Part shown: piece by piece, positions 62,262-64,000 of the stretch | Layout: each line of letters begins with the position of its first letter | Numbering within the stretch: position 1 is the stretch's first letter | IMG/VR virus record: IMGVR_UViG_3300042691_055965 | Coordinates: 124,001-188,000 of that record | Direction: 5' to 3' (one strand) | Length of the DNA stretch: 64,000 nt | From: a virus | The notes under the pieces: model-generated | Databases searched by the model: none | Told to the model about the DNA's origin: nothing | What the model saw: the letters and a program-made list of their open reading frames with translations, nothing else | Position numbers and translations under genes: made by a program

Positions 62262-62267
62262 TTATGT

Positions 62268-63206
62268 ATGAAAGAAGATTCACTGTTAATTGATTTAATT
62301 GAAACCATTTTTGGTGAACCAAAAAGTGTGAACGAGTACAGTGGACAAATTTCAGTAGATTGCCCTGTTTGTTCATATGAAATCAAAGGATTAAGTAAAA
62401 CTGATGGTAAGGGTAATCTAGAAATTAACTACCAACAACACGTTTATAAATGTTGGGCATGTGCAGAAACACATGGAACACATGGACATTTAGGAAAATT
62501 AATCGATCAGTTTGGTTCAAAAAAAGATAAAAAAACATACAAGTTAATTCGTCCTGACAAGTTTGAAAAGAAAGAAAAAGTCTACAAGAAATTAGAACTA
62601 CCAAAAGAATACAAAAAGTTTGAAGATATTCATCCCGTTCATATTCCAAGAAAAGAGGCTTTTAATTATTTGAAAAAAAGAGGAATCACACAAGAAATTA
62701 TAGATAAGTATAATATTGGACTTTGTGTTGAAGGTGATTATGCTGGAAGAATAATTGTACCATCATATAATAAAAAAGGTGAATTAAATTTTTTTGTTTC
62801 AAGATCTTGGAACCCAAAATCAAAGTTGAAATATAAAAATCCTGAAGCGGCAAAAGACTTTTTGATTTTCAATGAAAGTCACATAGATTGGAAAAAAGAC
62901 ATTTATCTTGTAGAAGGGGTGTTTGATTCATTTTTCTTAGATAACTCAATTGCGTTGTTAGGTAAATACGTAAATGATAATTTATGGGAAAAACTGTATT
63001 CAAAAGCAAAAAAAAATATAATAGTGTGTCTTGATGGTGATGCGTTTGAAGATGCTAAAAATATATATCAAAAATTAAATGGGGGTACTTTGTACAATAG
63101 AGTAAAACTTGCTAAACTACCGAAAGACAAGGATGTTTGCGATTTGAAAGGTGAAATAAACCAATACATATTGGAAGAAAAAGATGAATTTAAAATTAAT
63201 TGCTGA
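62268..63206 (+). CDS. DNA primase (DnaG-type, zinc finger plus TOPRIM)
   Basis: A 312-aa enzyme that makes RNA primers and partners the DnaB-type helicase. The N-terminal zinc ribbon has CPVC (Cys32, Cys35) and CWAC (Cys62, Cys65). The TOPRIM core has Glu216 in VEGVFDS and Asp256/Asp258 in CLDGDAFEDA. A DnaG-like linker with RRGITQEIIDKYNIG lies in between. T4 gp61 has 342 residues. It is separated from the other replication genes by 31 kb of mostly virion genes. An overlapping out-of-frame ATG at 62264 was not chosen. Confidence 0.9.
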   Translation: MKEDSLLIDLIETIFGEPKSVNEYSGQISVDCPVCSYEIKGLSKTDGKGNLEINYQQHVYKCWACAETHGTHGHLGKLIDQFGSKKDKKTYKLIRPDKFEKKEKVYKKLELPKEYKKFEDIHPVHIPRKEAFNYLKKRGITQEIIDKYNIGLCVEGDYAGRIIVPSYNKKGELNFFVSRSWNPKSKLKYKNPEAAKDFLIFNESHIDWKKDIYLVEGVFDSFFLDNSIALLGKYVNDNLWEKLYSKAKKNIIVCLDGDAFEDAKNIYQKLNGGTLYNRVKLAKLPKDKDVCDLKGEINQYILEEKDEFKINC

Positions 63207-64000
63207 AGAAATAAGAAATATACTATTTGAAAAACAAAAAGAGTTTCAATTAACTTTCGAAGAAGACAAACATAAATATACTATGGTTGATTCGAAAGGG
63301 AAAATACGTGACGATTTTCCGTCTGTGTCAAAAGTAATGAAACTTTTCTATGATGAATTTCCAACAGAGGAGGCGGCATATAATAAAGCGAAAGGTGATC
63401 CATATGAAGCGGAAAGATTAATGGAAGAATGGGCTCTTGCGGGTAAGAATTCAACAAATATGGGAAGTAGGGTTCACTATGAATTAGAAATTGAAACCTT
63501 AAAAAGGTTCAAATTAAATAAAGAAGTTAGACAACCTTTATATGAATGTGATTTGGAACTTTTGATGAAGGGAGATAAAATGATTAAAGCGGGTAAAAAA
63601 TATTTGGATTTGATGGAAGAACGAGGTGCGGTATTACTTGATACTGAAACAGTTTTAGGACACCCTGAATTAGGGTATACAGGACAACCCGACAAAAATT
63701 GGTTGATGTTTAATAAAAACAGAACCGGATTTGGTATAGTAACAACGGATTGGAAAACAAATAAGAAAAAAAACTTTGAAAAAAACGGGTTCACAAAACC
63801 AATGAAAAATCCTTTTGAATACTTACCAAATAATGCACTTGGACACTATAATACTCAATTACCTTTCTATGGAAAATTATTACTTAAAATGTTAGAAGGT
63901 ACAAAATATGAAGGTATTAGTTACTATGGTTGTGTCATTGTACACTTAGATGAAGAAACCAATTTTACTGAACACAGAGTATCAAGGGATGTGATTGATA
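63184..64000 (+). CDS. PD-(D/E)XK superfamily nuclease, RecB/Cas4-like (runs off right edge)
   Basis: ATG at 63184, overlapping the end of the primase gene by 23 nt; 272 codons are visible without a stop. Motifs: MGSRVHYELE (His98, Glu100), LGYTGQPDKNW (Asp170) and TTDWKTNKKK (Asp189-x-Lys191), then ALGHYNTQLPFYGKLL. This H / GxxD / DxK / QL-x-x-Y arrangement is that of RecB-family exonucleases. It would act in recombination or host DNA degradation; the exact role is unknown. The C-terminal part is outside the window. Confidence 0.82.
   Translation, partial: MNLKLIAEEIRNILFEKQKEFQLTFEEDKHKYTMVDSKGKIRDDFPSVSKVMKLFYDEFPTEEAAYNKAKGDPYEAERLMEEWALAGKNSTNMGSRVHYELEIETLKRFKLNKEVRQPLYECDLELLMKGDKMIKAGKKYLDLMEERGAVLLDTETVLGHPELGYTGQPDKNWLMFNKNRTGFGIVTTDWKTNKKKNFEKNGFTKPMKNPFEYLPNNALGHYNTQLPFYGKLLLKMLEGTKYEGISYYGCVIVHLDEETNFTEHRVSRDVID

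Noticed and set aside
62264-62267. Alternative primase ATG at 62264
   Set aside because: It is out of frame with the zinc-finger and TOPRIM reading frame; 62268 is in frame.
1-64000. tRNA genes, introns, inteins, alternative genetic code
   Set aside because: Non-coding gaps are all short (the largest is about 140 nt after the small ORFs are counted) and show no cloverleaf. Conserved genes are uninterrupted, and TAA, TAG and TGA all act as stops.

Overview
The window looks like part of a large, AT-rich, T4-like contractile-tailed phage (myovirus) genome whose host is probably a Bacteroidota bacterium. The virion evidence is a sheath, a gp19-like tail tube, a tape measure, gp53-, gp25- and gp6-like baseplate proteins and a hub. 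The replication evidence is a gp32-like SSB, a UvsX-like recombinase, a FEN/RNase H nuclease, a DnaB-type helicase and a DnaG-type primase. The host inference rests on three things: SprB-type repeats (a family typical of Bacteroidota gliding adhesins) in two tail proteins, A-rich start contexts without Shine-Dalgarno sites, and AT-rich promoter-like boxes. The standard genetic code fits all genes. I saw no tRNA, IS element, integrase or CRISPR. Terminase, portal, capsid and DNA polymerase are not here and presumably lie outside the window.

Layout. 1-600 (minus): start of an SNF2-type helicase running off the left edge. 659-5912: two neck/terminator-type proteins and a very large sheath, with one small minus-strand ribbon-helix-helix-like gene (2407-2556) in between. 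5963-10548: a small protein, a HAD hydrolase, the tail tube, a gp26-like protein, a 41-aa ORF in the tail-chaperone position and the tape measure. 10588-23363: two proteins of more than 2000 aa flanking a gp53-like LysM wedge protein. 23401-24301: two small proteins, one with a 7-residue Ala/Pro repeat. 24425-31446: replication and nucleotide island (SSB, UvsX, FEN, unknown, DnaB, class II ribonucleotide reductase, a Cys-rich DUF5522-like protein), bounded by hairpin terminators. 31495-47760: gp25 and gp6 wedge proteins, a 2106-aa protein with a hydrophobic hairpin and delta-60 repeats, and further baseplate proteins. 47760-61573: an adhesin/fibre region with SprB repeats, Pro-Thr linkers, LamG and two glycosyltransferases, containing a duplicated three-gene cassette. 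61579-64000: RuvC-like resolvase, primase and a PD-(D/E)XK nuclease cut by the right edge.

Regulation. An oriented box TATTTAT(A/T/C) lies 3-32 nt before the first gene of most transcription units, on both strands, including a divergent pair at 601-658. A few other units (SSB, primase, gp26-like gene) instead have sigma70-like -35/-10 pairs. Genes inside units are joined by TAATG or ATGA overlaps. Five hairpin terminators separate units.

The most interesting region is 47.7-59.3 kb. Two copies of a cassette [Pro-Thr-linker adhesin]-[small FxFQ protein]-[IHIV-x-x-ND protein] flank two glycosyltransferases. This suggests a modular, possibly self-glycosylated host-recognition apparatus.
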